DNA of 64,000 bases, taken from the NCBI GenBank assembly GCA_900188575.1, contig FYEU01000307.1:2198-66197 (forward strand). Direction: 5' to 3'. Below the pieces are notes generated by a model, which was not told the DNA's origin, ran no database searches, and saw only the letters and a list, made by a program, of their open reading frames with translations. The position numbers were made by a program, and so were the translations under genes. The DNA is from Geosmithia putterillii. Its lineage: Eukaryota; Ascomycota; Sordariomycetes; Hypocreales; Bionectriaceae. Positions 11,762 through 23,900 of this stretch are shown here, piece by piece. Each line of letters opens with the position of its first letter. Position 1 is the stretch's first letter.

Positions 11762-13691
11762 ATGCTTACCATGCCTGAGCGTGGACCGGGACCCGATGAG
11801 AAGTTCGAAAGAAACCACAACATCGACTCGATGCAATCGTTGCATAGCATCATTGAAATGAACCCATCGCAAAGCACTGCCACATTTGGCCATGCCCGCA
11901 ATGATTCCGACCGTACTCTCATCCCAGACCACAGCCGGCAATGCCTAACGGCCAACACGAGCAAGACTAAGGCCGAGCACCCAGAGAGAACACCTACGGA
12001 TGAGGGCAACAGTTTCCTGGAAGGATGGCCGTTGGGTCTCCTCTCCTTGGCTATCTGTTTGTCCGTCTTCATCATTTCCATCGACCGCACAGTTATCACG
12101 ACAGTAAGCAACACGCGATCTCGCCAAGTTGCATGTGTACACTATATTGACAATCATCAGGCCATTCCCTTCATCACGCGGGAGTTCAAATCCACAAGTG
12201 ATATTGGGTGGTACGGTTCCACGTACCTGATCACGGCGTCCGTTTTCCAACCAGTCTATGGTCGTGTATACACCCTCTTCTCAGCAAAATGGTCCTATCT
12301 CGCCTCCATCGCCATGTTTGAACTCGGCTCGCTTATTTGTGGTATCGCTCCAAACTCCGCTACACTTATTATTGGGAGAGCTGTTGCCGGATTCGGAAGT
12401 GCTGGGATCTTGACTGGAAGCTTCGTGGTTGTGGCATTTACTGTGCCGCTGCAAAAGAGACCTGTCTATACCGCACTCGTGGGTGTGATGTAAGTCCGCT
12501 TCCACTTCTTGGTCCATGTGCATTGCTAACCCTGTTCTCCAGGTTCGGTGTCGGTGCTACCGTTGGACCTTTGTTTGGTGGAATATTCACGGACTTCTTG
12601 GTATGTATGCTGTATTCACTACGATCGTTGGAATATGCGCTGACATGTTTTAGTCCTGGCGATGGTGCTTTTACATCAACTTGCCTGTGGGGGCTGTCAC
12701 TATGATTGTGTTCTTTATCTGCTACAGGTCGAAGGGTGAGCGTCGGTGCGACAAGACGCTGAAGGAGAAAATCCTCTCCCTCGATCTCGTCGGAAACGTC
12801 ATCATACTGGGAGCCGCCGTCATGTTGTTTTACGCCCTGGAGGAGACCAACACGGGAGCCGCATGGGGCTCTCCGCTCATCATTGGCCTCTTCAGCGGCT
12901 TTGGGGTTGCTGCAACTCTGTTCGGGCTCTGGATGTGGTACAGGCAGGACGATGCCTTGATTCCTCCTTCCATCATCTGCCGACGCACGGTGGCCGCAGC
13001 CGCAGCAATGGCATTTTTCGTATATGGCGCCCTCCTTCTCCAAGCATACTTCCTCCCAGTGTGGTTCCAGGGAGTTCTCGGCAAGAGTGCACTCATATCT
13101 GGTGTCGATATGATTCCCTACTTCGTCGTCAATGCTGTTTTCTCTGTTATCGCGGGAGTCTTCGTCTCGGCAGTGGGGTACTATGTCCCCCCCTGCTTGG
13201 TTGGAAATGCCATTGCTACAGCGGGCTGTGGTCTCTTGACACTTTTGTCCCCCGAGACAACTACCGCTCAATGGGCTGGGTTCCAAGTCCTTGTTGCGGC
13301 GGGCTTTGGGTTGTCTGTCCAGCAGGGCTTTACAGCTGTTCAAACGGTTCTGACCGAAGACGAACTGGCTATAGGAACCGCAACGGTTGTTGCATGCCAG
13401 TCTCTTGGAGGTTCCATTTTTATCTCTGTTGGAAACACCATTTTCCAGAGCCATCTCCTGAGCGCCGCCACGCGAAGCAAGTTCCCTGACATCAACATCA
13501 AGGCAGTCTTTGCTCTGGGTGCTACGGCATTCCGCGACGTGATTCCCGAGGATGTTCTGCCCATGTTTGTCCGTGAATACAACGAAGCCCTCCGGTATGT
13601 ATTCATGACATCCATTGGATTGGCTGGTATGAGTTTCATTTGTTCAATGTTCTTCGAGTGGAGGTCTGTCCGAGGTCAGAAGTTGAAGTAA
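11762..13691 (+). CDS. MFS transporter, DHA14 (DHA2) drug:H+ antiporter type
   Basis: Four exons, 11762-12103, 12161-12489, 12543-12600 and 12654-13691, encode 588 residues with about 14 predicted membrane helices after a cytosolic tail of roughly 85 residues. Family marks include D-R-T-V at the end of helix 1 (SIDRTVITT), the motif-A-like loop GRVYTLFSAKW, RAVAGFGSAGI, and the antiporter motif C region GVMFGVGATVGPLFGGIFTDFLSWRWCFYINLPVGA, which two introns split. This matches fungal export pumps that expel toxic compounds or secondary metabolites at the plasma membrane. The first intron is 57 bp and in frame, so it reads through without a stop, but its splice sites are good and its translation is foreign to the family. 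Start chosen as the first ATG in frame (11762); 11771 is an alternative. Substrate unknown. Confidence 0.93.
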
Positions 13692-15079
13692 TTCTTTGCA
13701 TATTCGGCATCATATTTACATCGTCTATACATAATCGATGCCAGCACCTGTATATAACTGGATCGTCAATATAACATAATCTTGCATGCATTTTGGCTCT
13801 TTATATGAGCAGTGTCCCGGGGTGGATAGGCAGCTACAAGCACATTATAGGAGGTAAAAGGTGCAGCCTCGCATGGTGATGCACACAGAAGACACCACAC
13901 GGGTATTAGGGTGGGCACGAAAAAAAAAAAGGCTCAAGTCGAAGTCAAATTACAATTCCAATGCATTGCGCTGCTGATAGTCATGCAGACAAAAAGAAGC
14001 CAATGGTACCCCCATCCATTCCATTTTTTCTGACAACACTCCTGTCCGAAAACGAGTCTGCTGGCATGGGAACGGATTGCGAGATGATGGGTGACAGGAA
14101 CAAGACTGTGCGCTGTGAGGTCGCCGTGGGGTAAATAGAAAGCCTGGTAATAGGGGCCAATGCGACGCCTCAGACTGACACCTGCTCCGCAAATGACTTG
14201 AGGCTTCCGACAAATCAATAACACTTACGATACCTTTGATCTCCTCATCAATAGCGGTACGGAGTAAGATGCAATCATGATCCTTCTCATAGTACATATA
14301 ATATTGCTACGTAAATGACTTAGGCAAGGCTGATACTAAGGATTGAATGACCATGAAACAATGGCGGATGAAGTGCATCATGCCGCTTGTAAGAACAGGA
14401 AGCAGGAAGGCTGGAACCATCTGCACGCACTTGCTCGTTTGAAAGGAAATAAGAACGGCGGGGCATGCGTCCACGCAGACGTTTCTCTCGGTCTGTTGTT
14501 CTCTTCGTTTCGACAACATTATGTGACCCTCCCCCGTTCATAATAATTTGGATTCCAAAATTAGCCACACTGGAGTCCCAAGTCGACCCACACAGGAGCG
14601 CAATGCCAAGAACATGGAGTAAGCACTTGTGTCAATGGTATCCATCTATGACCCCATTGTACTGTAGAGCAAGCAAACAGGTTAACTGCCAGCCGTAAAC
14701 CCGTTCTACGGATATACGGAGGATTCGCCGGTCTCGTCTTCATTTGGCAAAGTCGTTTATGTCGAATGATTTTATTCAGGATTCGTAAAGTCCAAGGTGA
14801 AGATGGGCCAAGGCGATCATACTTGTATCGCACGTCCACCCAGAATGGAAGCAAACATAGAGGTAACTACACCATTGAGGCTATGGGGTAGTATTCTTCA
14901 AAATATTACTGTACTTTCCAGTAATAGTTGTTTCATTGCGTTGTTAAAGGAGTCACAGCCGTAACGTATCATCCTTACATAGGATTCATTCCTGCCTGTA
15001 ATAGGATTTAGAACGATGAACTGTCCACACGGCAGAATGGGATTCAATAAGCCATTATGCAAGGTAGAATGCGTTCAAC

Positions 15080-15120
<41 letters not shown>

Positions 15121-15197
15121 CAACTATTCTGGAGATCTACTGGAATTGTCTCTCATTGTAGAACATGGCAAATGTTTGTTGGTTCGTTTCTTATACC
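13692..15197. other. Intergenic region upstream of the GH16 gene
   Basis: 1.5 kb with no convincing gene. It holds one TACGGAGTA word (14258-14266), an A-run near 13919-13930, and the TA/TG microsatellite at 15080-15120 described separately. Confidence 0.5.
15080..15120. repeat. Compound (TA)n(TG)n dinucleotide microsatellite
   Basis: About nine TA units followed directly by about twelve TG units, ending 77 bp before the chosen GH16 start codon. Alternating purine-pyrimidine tracts of this sort can adopt Z-DNA and change length by slippage. Confidence 0.95.
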
Positions 15198-16015
15198 ATG
15201 TCCACAGTTCCCGCTCTTGCCGTTTTTCTATTTGGGCTTGGGGCTACTTTGGCCTCGCCTGTTGGCAACTCTCATGAATACGAAAGCGGTGTTCATCGCC
15301 GACAGGATGAGTGGCAACACCACGCGTCCTGGACGTTCGAGAGCGACGGCCTTCCCGACGGCCTACGTGCGAGTGACGAGGATCTATCATCGGGCCTGAA
15401 CTCCTACCGCCCGGAAAATGTCGTCGTCCGGGATGGAACGCTTCAGCTTATAGTGAACGGTGGCCAAGCTACACACCCTTTCATTGGGGGACAAGTTACA
15501 ACTGAGGTTGAGAACATTCTTTACGCCAGTGTGCGGACTGTCGCAACTTTCACGGAGACTCCGGGCGTATGCAACGGTAGGCATTTTACAACGCCATTCC
15601 AAATTATCACTCTAATACTTTGTCAGGGATATTCTTCTATGCGTCTGACACGCAGGAGACTGATATTGAATGGCTCTCCGACGCAAATTCGAACCAAAAC
15701 CAGGGAGAGCGACAAATCTGGCTCACAAACCAGGATCAAAATGGAGACGGCGAGAGTACTTACAAAGGGGTATTGCCACCTAATGACCCCACCAGTTTCG
15801 AGCATGAATACCGCATAGATTGGACTGAAGGCTTGGTCAGGTGGTATATTGATGGCGAGCTATCCTGGGAAACCACTCATGATGTCCCAAACGTCCCTGG
15901 GCCATGGGTCTTTAATAACTGGTCAAACGGAGACAAAGGATGGACTGCTGGCCCTCACACGGAGGATGCCGTCTTCAAGATCCATTCCATTGAGATGGAT
16001 TATAACACTGCCTAA
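15198..16015 (+). CDS. Secreted GH16-family glucanase/transglycosylase-like enzyme
   Basis: Two exons, 15198-15576 and 15627-16015, encode 255 residues. The N-terminus MSTVPALAVFLFGLGATLAS is a typical signal peptide, followed by a dibasic HRRQ site near residues 33-36 that could be cut by a Kex2 protease. The core is a concanavalin-like jelly roll: SRxxENVxxxDGxLxL-type strands, then the GH16 active-site motif ETDIEWL with nucleophile E137, D139 and acid/base E141, then DPTSFEHEYRIDWTEGLVRWYIDGE and a WSNGDKGWTAGP loop. GH16 enzymes cleave or transfer beta-1,3 or beta-1,3-1,4 glucans; plant or fungal wall glucan is the likely substrate. The intron splits a Gly codon ten residues before the catalytic motif. 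The upstream in-frame ATG at 15165 would put extra residues before the signal peptide, so 15198 is preferred. No GPI-attachment tail is visible. Confidence 0.9.
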
Positions 16016-16070
16016 ATTTCCCGAGAGTGTCATAGTGCTACTTTGGTATCATTCTTCGGGAATTGCCTGC

Positions 16071-16093
16071 TTTTTTTTTTTTTTTTTTTTTTT
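16071..16093. repeat. Poly-T tract of 23
   Basis: An uninterrupted T run starting 55 bp after the GH16 stop codon, in its presumed 3' UTR or terminator region. Confidence 0.95.
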
Positions 16094-16860
16094 AATCTCT
16101 GTATATCGACTTCTTGGAAATAATATGAAGAATTGACATCTCGCTGTTCTCATGCTCTCCTTAAATGGATGGTCAGTAATATACCGCAATGCTCGTCATT
16201 ATCGCAGGAACTGGTGGCAACATAGTGCCGATATGTTCTTGGCTAGAGCAAAATACAACACGCCGCTAGGTACATAAGAAATCTTGACCGACCTTACAAG
16301 CATGAACATACGTGTACCATACTTTGTACATTTGAGTTTTAATAACTCAGTGTTAATGGTTTGGGAGAAGAGGCCAAATATGCATAGGTTTGGCATCAAA
16401 GAACTACAGAAGTATTTGCCTTAACGACTGTTGGCAGAGAACCATATGTATAGATATGGGGAGATTTGGAAAGAAAGGTGAAGATTCTGACGCCAATGAA
16501 CCAGACGCGTCACGAACGGCGCTTCTCAGTGTCAGCCCTACGGGAGATAATTCCGTATGTTATTTTTAAAGCTCGAAGTAAAGCCAAAGGCGTATGAGTC
16601 CGGCCACTCTTTGTGGAGACCTCACAAGTGAATACTGGTACTGCACACTCGTACCGGCTATCGAAAGGAACGGGAATAACCTCCGTATGTATGCCAAGGA
16701 TCCCTGGGAGATGGAAGCCAATGATAGTTGCACAATCTAGGCGGACTCTCTCGATTTCTTGCCGGGAATCGGGGCCGCAGCAGTTTTCGGTTTAGCACCG
16801 ACCCCCGGGCGTGCCGCCTGATCCGTTGGGTCAGCAGTCTCGGCCGGGCAATCGCATCAG

Positions 16861-16882
16861 GATCCATCTTATCAGATGGATC
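16861..16882. promoter_or_regulatory. Perfect inverted repeat holding an ATCWGATAA-type GATA site (SreA/URBS1-like)
   Basis: Arms GATCCATCT (16861-16869) and AGATGGATC (16874-16882) flank TATC. On the minus strand, 16869-16877 reads ATCTGATAA, an exact match to ATCWGATAA, the site known for the fungal GATA repressors of iron uptake (URBS1, SRE, SreA). It lies 230 bp before the siderophore transporter start codon, where such a site would be expected. Function is inferred from motif and position only. Confidence 0.7.
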
Positions 16883-17112
16883 TGGACTTGTTCTCTCGCC
16901 ATTCTACCCCACTTCGTGCAGTTCTGGGCAAAATCTACGGATTACTCCGTACGGGAGGAATTTTTGGGAGTGCCATGTGCGGGAAATTTTCTTTGTATTA
17001 CGGTCGGTACGGACACGAATATAACAACCCCGTGTCCCGGTTTACCTGAAAAGCATATGCTGTATCTTCGTTTTCAGCACCAATCTCATCACCAAGGAAT
17101 AAATCATACGCC

Positions 17113-19100
17113 ATGGCCATCAGGTCTATCTTTCGCCGAAGCGCGGCCGAAGATATTAACAATGCCGACAACATAACAGAGATTGCACAGCCTGAAAGTA
17201 AAAATGCTACTTCGGCTCCCGAAGACGCCGACCCCATCGACGAGAAACGGGCATTTGAGGATATCGTCACCCCTGATGCGCAGCGCGGTGTCCAAAATGT
17301 TGAAGCCGTTACGACTACGTGGACGAGGGGTTCCCTCATTGCAGTCTTCATGCTGTGTGTATTTCACCATACACATTCCAGACCTTTCATAAAAATGACA
17401 ACTACTGACATGATTCATATGTAGCATGTTCCTGCTGTACTTCGTCAACGCGATGCAATCGTCCATTCTGGGGAGTTTGGCAGCCTACGTCACGAGCGAT
17501 TTCGAAACGCACTCTCTTCTTACGGTGATTTATATTGTCGCCAACGCCATGGCAGCTGCCGTGTACATTCCTATGGCAAAGATGCTTGATGTTTGGGGTC
17601 GCGCCGAAGGGTTCCTTGTCATGATTTGCTTTGCCACTCTCGGCTTGATCCTTATGGCTACTTCCCACGGACTGTCTACATTCTGTGCTGCCCAAGTAAG
17701 TTGGTCTAGGTATCGAGGGGCACGTGCTGAGGAAAAGCTAATGATTGAACAACGCAGGTCTTCTACTCTATTGGATTCGGCGGCTTGACATACAGCGTTG
17801 ATGTGATCACGGCAGACACGTCCCAACTCAAGAACCGAGCTCTTGCCTTTGCCTTCACCTCTTCACCATATATCATTACAGCTTTTGCAGGTCCCAAGGC
17901 TGCTGAGGAGTTCTATAACAACTACAACTGGCGATGGGGGTTTGGCGCGTTTGCAATCATTCTGCCATTTGTCGCTGCACCTCTCTTCATTCTCCTAAAG
18001 GTTCATCTGCACAAGGCCGAAAAGCAGAGGATCATTGTCAGGGAGAAGAGTGGCCGGACCTTCCTCCAAAACGTCTGGTACTACACCCTCCAGTTCGACG
18101 GTACGTCCACTCCCTACTCAACATGTAGCCTATAACACGCGACTGCCACCAGAGCTAACTGTCAAAAGCCCTGGGTGTTGTCCTTTTCGCCTCCGGCTTC
18201 ACTGTTTTCCTCCTACCCTTCACACTGGCCGATTCGGCTCCTAATGGCTGGGCTTCGGGGTACATTATTGCCATGATTGTCGTCGGCTTCGTTGTTCTTG
18301 CCATCTTTGGCATCTACGAGACATTCTTCGCGCCCGTTCCCTTCCTGGATGCCACCCTTCTCAGGGACAGGACTGTCATCGGTGCATGCATGCTGGACAT
18401 TACTTACCAGGTGTCTTACTACTGCTGGGACAGCTACTTCACTTCCTTCCTCCAAGTGGTGAACAATCTCACACTCGCCGAAGCTGGCTATGTCGGCAAC
18501 ACGTTCGATGTTGTTTCTGGTGTTTTGCTACTCTTCGTGGGTTTCGTCATTCGCCGCACGGGGTACTTCAAGTGGCTGCTATACATTGCAGTTCCTCTTT
18601 ACATCCTCGCCCAAGGCCTCATGATCCACTTCCGAACCCCCAATGGACACATTGGCTATATCATCATGTGCCAAATTTTCATCTCTATGGGTGGAAGCGT
18701 TTTCATTCTTTGTGAGCAGGTCGCCATTCTCGCAGCTACGGACCATAAGAACGTTGCTGCTGTCCTTGCTCTGCTCAATGTTGCCGGAAATATTGGAGGT
18801 GCCATTGGCAACACAATTTCCGGTGCAATCTGGACCAACACTTTTAAGAAGGCTCTCCGCAGGTACCTTCCTGAAAGTGCTCAGTCGAACATCAACGATA
18901 TTTACGACGATCTTACAACCCAACTGAGCTACGCCGTAGGTAGCACAGAGAGAATTGCTATTCAGAAGGCATACGGCTACTCCCAGGCCAAGATGCTTGC
19001 CACTGGTACTGGAATCATGGCTCTCACGTTCATTGCCGTCCTTCTGATCAGGAACATCAACGTTGCTAAGATTCGGCAGACAAAGGGCATGGTGTTCTAG
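17113..19100 (+). CDS. Siderophore-iron:H+ symporter, SIT/ARN (MirB-like) MFS family
   Basis: Four exons, 17113-17354, 17425-17695, 17758-18100 and 18169-19100, encode 595 residues with about 14 membrane helices. The order and motifs follow fungal SIT proteins: a long acidic N-tail, then LMFLLYFVNAMQSSILGSLAAYVTSDF, VFYSIGFGGLTYSVDVITADTS, the DATLLRDRTVIGACMLDITYQVSYYCWDSYFTSFLQVV segment, a GGSVFILCEQVAILAATDHKNVAAVLALLNVAGNIGGAIGNTISGAIWTNTF-type conserved helix pair, and the C-terminal NVAKIRQTKGMVF. These proteins import ferric siderophores across the plasma membrane. Exon 1 must end at 17354 (GTGTGT donor) to keep frame. An iron-regulator-like GATA palindrome sits 230 bp upstream. Which siderophore is carried cannot be told; no siderophore NRPS is in the window. 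Confidence 0.95.
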
Positions 19101-20975
19101 GTATAATACGTTTAAATATATCCCTTATTAAGTAATAGTACTATTGTCACGACACTATACTCCGACTCTCTAGCAGTTTCGAGTACATCTAAGTGGACGT
19201 ATACCGGGCCGTGATCGATACTTGTACTGCTATGAACGCCGGGACCTCTCTGGGCCCCAACCCATGGGGTCACATTACAAGCAGCATAGACTTCGTGGCA
19301 GACGACGCACGCACAACGTCCAGGAAGACTGCTAATATAAACGTCACCTTTATCGGCGACTGACGATCAAAGGCCTGAAAGACAAAAGGGAATGACGCCC
19401 GCGTCACACGACTATAAACGCATCGCAGCCTTCGTATATTCCTAAGTGTATTTTTATATCTATACACTAATAGTAGTTAGTAGGTGCATACGATGAATCA
19501 TTCGGGCTAAATCTTTAGACAAGCCACCGAATATAACTTGTGCCTTCCGTCACATTGACATCAAGAGCTACTTAGCTGTCCGCGATAAAGGGTTATTTCT
19601 CACGCAAGGGCCTTCTGGAAGTCTACTGCTATATAATAGTACATGCATACATGTCCTCGGTAATATAGAGTTTCCTTCCACTCTCAACCTTCCTTCCCTC
19701 GCTATATATAGCTTGCTCTCTATCCTTTTCACTCGCTCTCTGTGTCTTGTCCTACATCCGACGAGCCACGGGACGTCCGATACCAAAACGAGTCACCGAG
19801 TGCGGCAGAACCGTAAGCCGCAGCATAAGGTGAAATTTCAAAAGACTTAACCGGCGGGCTCTTCGCCGCGGATCACCAAGTTGAATACCGACTCCTTCCA
19901 CGACGAGTGTTCTCTCTTCTCCTCCTCCTCCTCCTCCCCCCCAATTCCGACACCGTCGACCTCGCCAATTCCCATCTGGTCTCCTCAGCCACCGCGGTCG
20001 TCCTGTGAACCTACCTTGGCTCCTAGTATCTGGCACTACACCGGCTCTCGAATAATACCAATTGATGGCTCTCCACCATCGCCCCTCCCCCCTCTTTCAC
20101 CACTTCCTCATCTCCCCCCTAGTTCTACGTACGTTCGCTCCCCGGACACTTTCTATAGGTGCAACTATAGGCGAAGATTCCCTATAAGTATACCTTTACC
20201 CATCACCGCCCCCTCTTCCGACGATTCTACCCCTAGCTTCAAGCGCGAACTATTGCTACACCTATCACTATTCTACTGTTCCTCTTCACTCCTCCGCAGA
20301 CTCTTCTATACAAAAGCTTTTTCTGTGTTTTTTTTTTTTACTCACGGGTGCTATTGTTTTAATGCTTCCTTCTCTATGTTCCTAAGGCAGGTTGAAAAAG
20401 ATAATGCGCATAAGCTAGACTTAAAGCGTTGGTTATAACTGTCGACGAATAAAATAGTAATAAAATGGAACACGTATGGGTGGTGGCGATGCTAGTGGCG
20501 GTGGTCATTCAAGCGGTAAAGATATATGTAGTCGTGGTGCGGGGAAGGACCGTGAGGAAGAATAGACATAACTACCTATAAGAGGAGCTTATGCTTTCAA
20601 ACAAAAGCCTGATGGGTGCAGACGGGTCATAATTCTTAGAGAAAGATGAAGGCAGAATATAAAAACAAGAACGAGAAGCCGGAAAGACACCCTTTCATAG
20701 CTTCGAGCTCGTGAACTTTGCCACCTCTCGACACATTTGGCAGCTGTTGGCAGCCGTCAAAACAAAAAGCAGTTGAAATGGCCACCGGAACGGGACGCCA
20801 ACGTACGCATCGACTCGAAGCTGGTAATGGGAAGACACATGGTTTCCGCACAGAGTAATAAAGCATAAGCACCGGGAAGATCAGTCTCTACGAAGCATAC
20901 ATGTAGTTCATACTAATGTTATTTACACTGAGTGCTATTAAACGAAAAGCCAACATGTCGTATCTTAGTTTCCAT
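19101..20975. other. Intergenic region with pyrimidine-rich and TATA-like tracts
   Basis: 1.9 kb without a supported gene. From 19630 to 19760 there are TATATATA-like words and CT-rich sequence resembling a core promoter, followed by a 186-codon low-complexity Ser/Pro-rich frame (19881-20438 +) that starts on TTG. A 38-codon ATG frame at 20465-20581 would make a hydrophobic peptide with a basic tail. I cannot support either as a gene. TACATGTA occurs at 20898-20905. Confidence 0.45.
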
Positions 20976-23900
20976 TCAGTTGGAGGACGCGTCAATGGAA
21001 ACATCAACTTTACGCAACAGTTCTAAGCAGTTGGTATTGCTACCCATCTCAATGGCAAGGTCTAGGGGTGTTCGCCCGTGTGCATCCTGAACCTTGACAG
21101 CAGCCGGGTACAACTCTGTGAGTGTGTGCACTAACTCATTGAGGGTGTCGTCTGATCTGCCATGGGCTATGAAAGCAGTGTGCAAAGGCGTCCATTGACC
21201 TGCCGTGTCGCGAATGCTCAAGTCGGCACCCCATTGGTGCAACACTCTCAGGCATCTTTCGGAACAGCCCATGACTGCAAGATGGGCAGCAGTTCTTCCA
21301 TCAGCCAAGTCGTTGATATGCGATACAAGTCCCGTCATGTTATCCATCTCAAAAAGGAGCTCCAAAACTTTGGGGCTGCCCCTGCAGCTGGCTATGTGGG
21401 CCACGTTCCCAAAAAATATTGGGTTGCGAATGGTTGGACGGTAGGTCTTCTGCTTGTCTTCCCATGGAAAGTCTTTGCCGACCCGTCTGATTATGTCGAG
21501 AAGGGTCTTTTTGTCGTCAACCCAAGCTGCATAGAATGCCGTATTCGTGCCCTTTCGTCCAATTCTCGGGTCTGCACCACGCTGGAGCAGCGCAGCTGCC
21601 ACCTCGGGACATGACAGCAAAATCGCCTGTCCTAGCATTGAGCAGGCTTCGGGCCCACTGGGGGGTTGATTGACGTCAAGCCCGTTGTGGAGGAGCAAGT
21701 CGATCTTGGCCAGCAATGTGCGGCTGTCGCTTGAGCAAATTGCTTCAACCAGTTGCCCCTGGGCACTGTTGAGTTCCTTGGTGGTAACATGCTTGAGAAG
21801 TTCGCCCACTGGCTCGGGATCAGAGCAGTGCTCGAGAGCCCAGTCCAGGGGGAACATTTCGTCCAGGTTGGCAGGGCCGGAGTCATCATCGCCGCGTGAT
21901 AAGACACGCACGCCCTGCGCACAGAGGTGCCGGACCAATGTCATCTTTCGGTCTACAGCAGCCTCCCCAAGCAGGTGGATTGCGTGGTCCGACCGATAGA
22001 ATTTTTCCACCATCAACGGGCCAGAGTTTTCTAGGGTTTGCATGATTGATGGGTAGAAATACTTAACGTTCCAGGATGGCCGTGGCCGTCGCTCGTAGAG
22101 CTTGATGATGCGGCTCACTTCTTCCAGCTGGCCACCGAGGAAACACATGACAGCTGACTCGCCATGTTCCTCTTCGTAGTCGCTGATTCCACCGGCGCGC
22201 ACGATGCATTTGATAGCTTTCGCAATAGAGTCGTGGAGGACTGATATGCGCTTCGTCCGGCTGGAGTTTGCCGGTGCCGGATTCGTTTCGATGACATTGG
22301 AGCAGAACCGCTTCCAGAAGCAGTTATTTCGGGTGTCCAAATACTCCATGGTCGAGGGATTGAGCAAGAGAGAGTAGACATCCTCTGACAATGTCTGCTT
22401 GCACGAGGGATGCATTGATGGCACGGGGTCGGACTCGTCATATGAGGGCCGAAAGTTTCTGAATATTGTCTCTGCGGGCGTGAGACCACCCTGGGACTCA
22501 ACAGGGATACCAGAGCATAGCTCCTGTAGCCTCTTGACAACCTCTGCAGATGCCGAGAAGTTGAGATAGTGAAGGGCCGACTGTCCATCCTCGTCCATCT
22601 GGCGGAAGTTGGCTCCTAGACCCACGAGTCCTTCGATGAGCTCCAACTCACCCCAAGCGGCTGCTAGATGCGTCAACGGAACGGGGCTGGAGAGAAATGC
22701 ATCATCATCGCAATCCTTAAGCAACCTTCGAGCGGCAACGGGAAGCTGCGGGGGGCCCATGGTTGAAGGCTGGACCGACAAGCCCTCGATGAACAGGAAT
22801 GCCTCGGCAAGAGGTGTACACCCCCGGTCGGTGACCGCCTTGAGGTTCGGAGCTTTCCAGGGGTCATTCCCGCATAGCCACGTTAAGAGGTCCATGTCGT
22901 TGGTTGCTGCTGCGTAGTGCCAGATGTTTCGCCCATCAAGGTCAGTCCCCTTCGTTGAGGCACCGTATTGCAACACCAGCTTCTCCAGCATCTTGACGCT
23001 CTCAACAACCATGACCGGGGTACGGCAAAATTGCCCCATGGCATCGAGTTTTGCCCCTGACTTGACGAGGATGTCGACCATATCAAAGGAGTCACTCGAC
23101 ACGGCCATGTGAAGCAACGTATCGCAGTCTGGCTCATCTTCAGATTCTGGGTTCGGGTCAAACCTAGGATCGAGGGCGAGCCGTCGGAGCTCAAAGGTCA
23201 GGCCCTGCAAGACTGCCGACTCCGCGAGTGTGAACATTTCGTCGTCTTCAACACCTTCTACTTTCCTGTGCCCGCCCTTGCTGGCAAATTCGAGATTAAG
23301 GCGACCCATGAGACTCTGCACAGCGCTGTTGAGGCCGCCGTCGTGGTTGAAATCGTCAACCAGCTGCTGCATGGACAGGTCAAAGAGGTATGTGAGTAAA
23401 CTCGACATGAGCTCCGGGTTCTCCGCTCCCTGATCCTCGACTTCGGGATTTTGTAGGAGTTCTCCCAGAACCTCGTCAACCCTAGCCCCACCCTCCTTGA
23501 CCTTGTGCAGAATAGACTCGTCTCTCATCATGAGAGATGCCCAAAATGAGAGGAAAAGGATGGACATGCTCTCGCCTTCCATCAAATACCGGCACTTGCA
23601 GTCGGCGCCTGCGTCGATTAACAGAAGAATAGTCCTCGCGCGATCTTGGTTGGCGTACATGACGTCGTCCATGGGGCACACCCAGGCGCTGCGGCGGCAT
23701 CCTTCCAAGAACGCATCCCACCCAAGAAGAGCGCATATCAGTGGGGTCCCCCACAGGCCCTGTTTGTTAATCAGGGATCCGGAAGACAAAAGGTCGCGAC
23801 ACAGATCGGGCAGTCCGAGCGCCGCTGCAACATGCAGAGGAGATACAGTGCCGCTGCACAGAGCATCGGTAAGATCCATGATAGGCTCCGCGGAGGTCGA

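Larger units (their letters stand above)
16016..17112. other. Intergenic region upstream of the siderophore transporter
   Basis: 1.1 kb with no gene. It starts with a poly-T run of about 23 at 16071-16093, carries the iron-regulator-like inverted repeat at 16861-16882 and one TACTCCGTA word at 16943-16951. Confidence 0.6.

Noticed and set aside
19881..20438. A 186-codon Ser/Pro-rich plus-strand frame downstream of TATA-like words
   Set aside because: It begins on TTG, is low-complexity because the DNA is pyrimidine-rich, and shows no motif or splice pattern.
20465..20581. A 38-residue ATG frame encoding a hydrophobic helix with a basic tail
   Set aside because: Too short and Val-rich because of GTG-repeat DNA; no support beyond composition.
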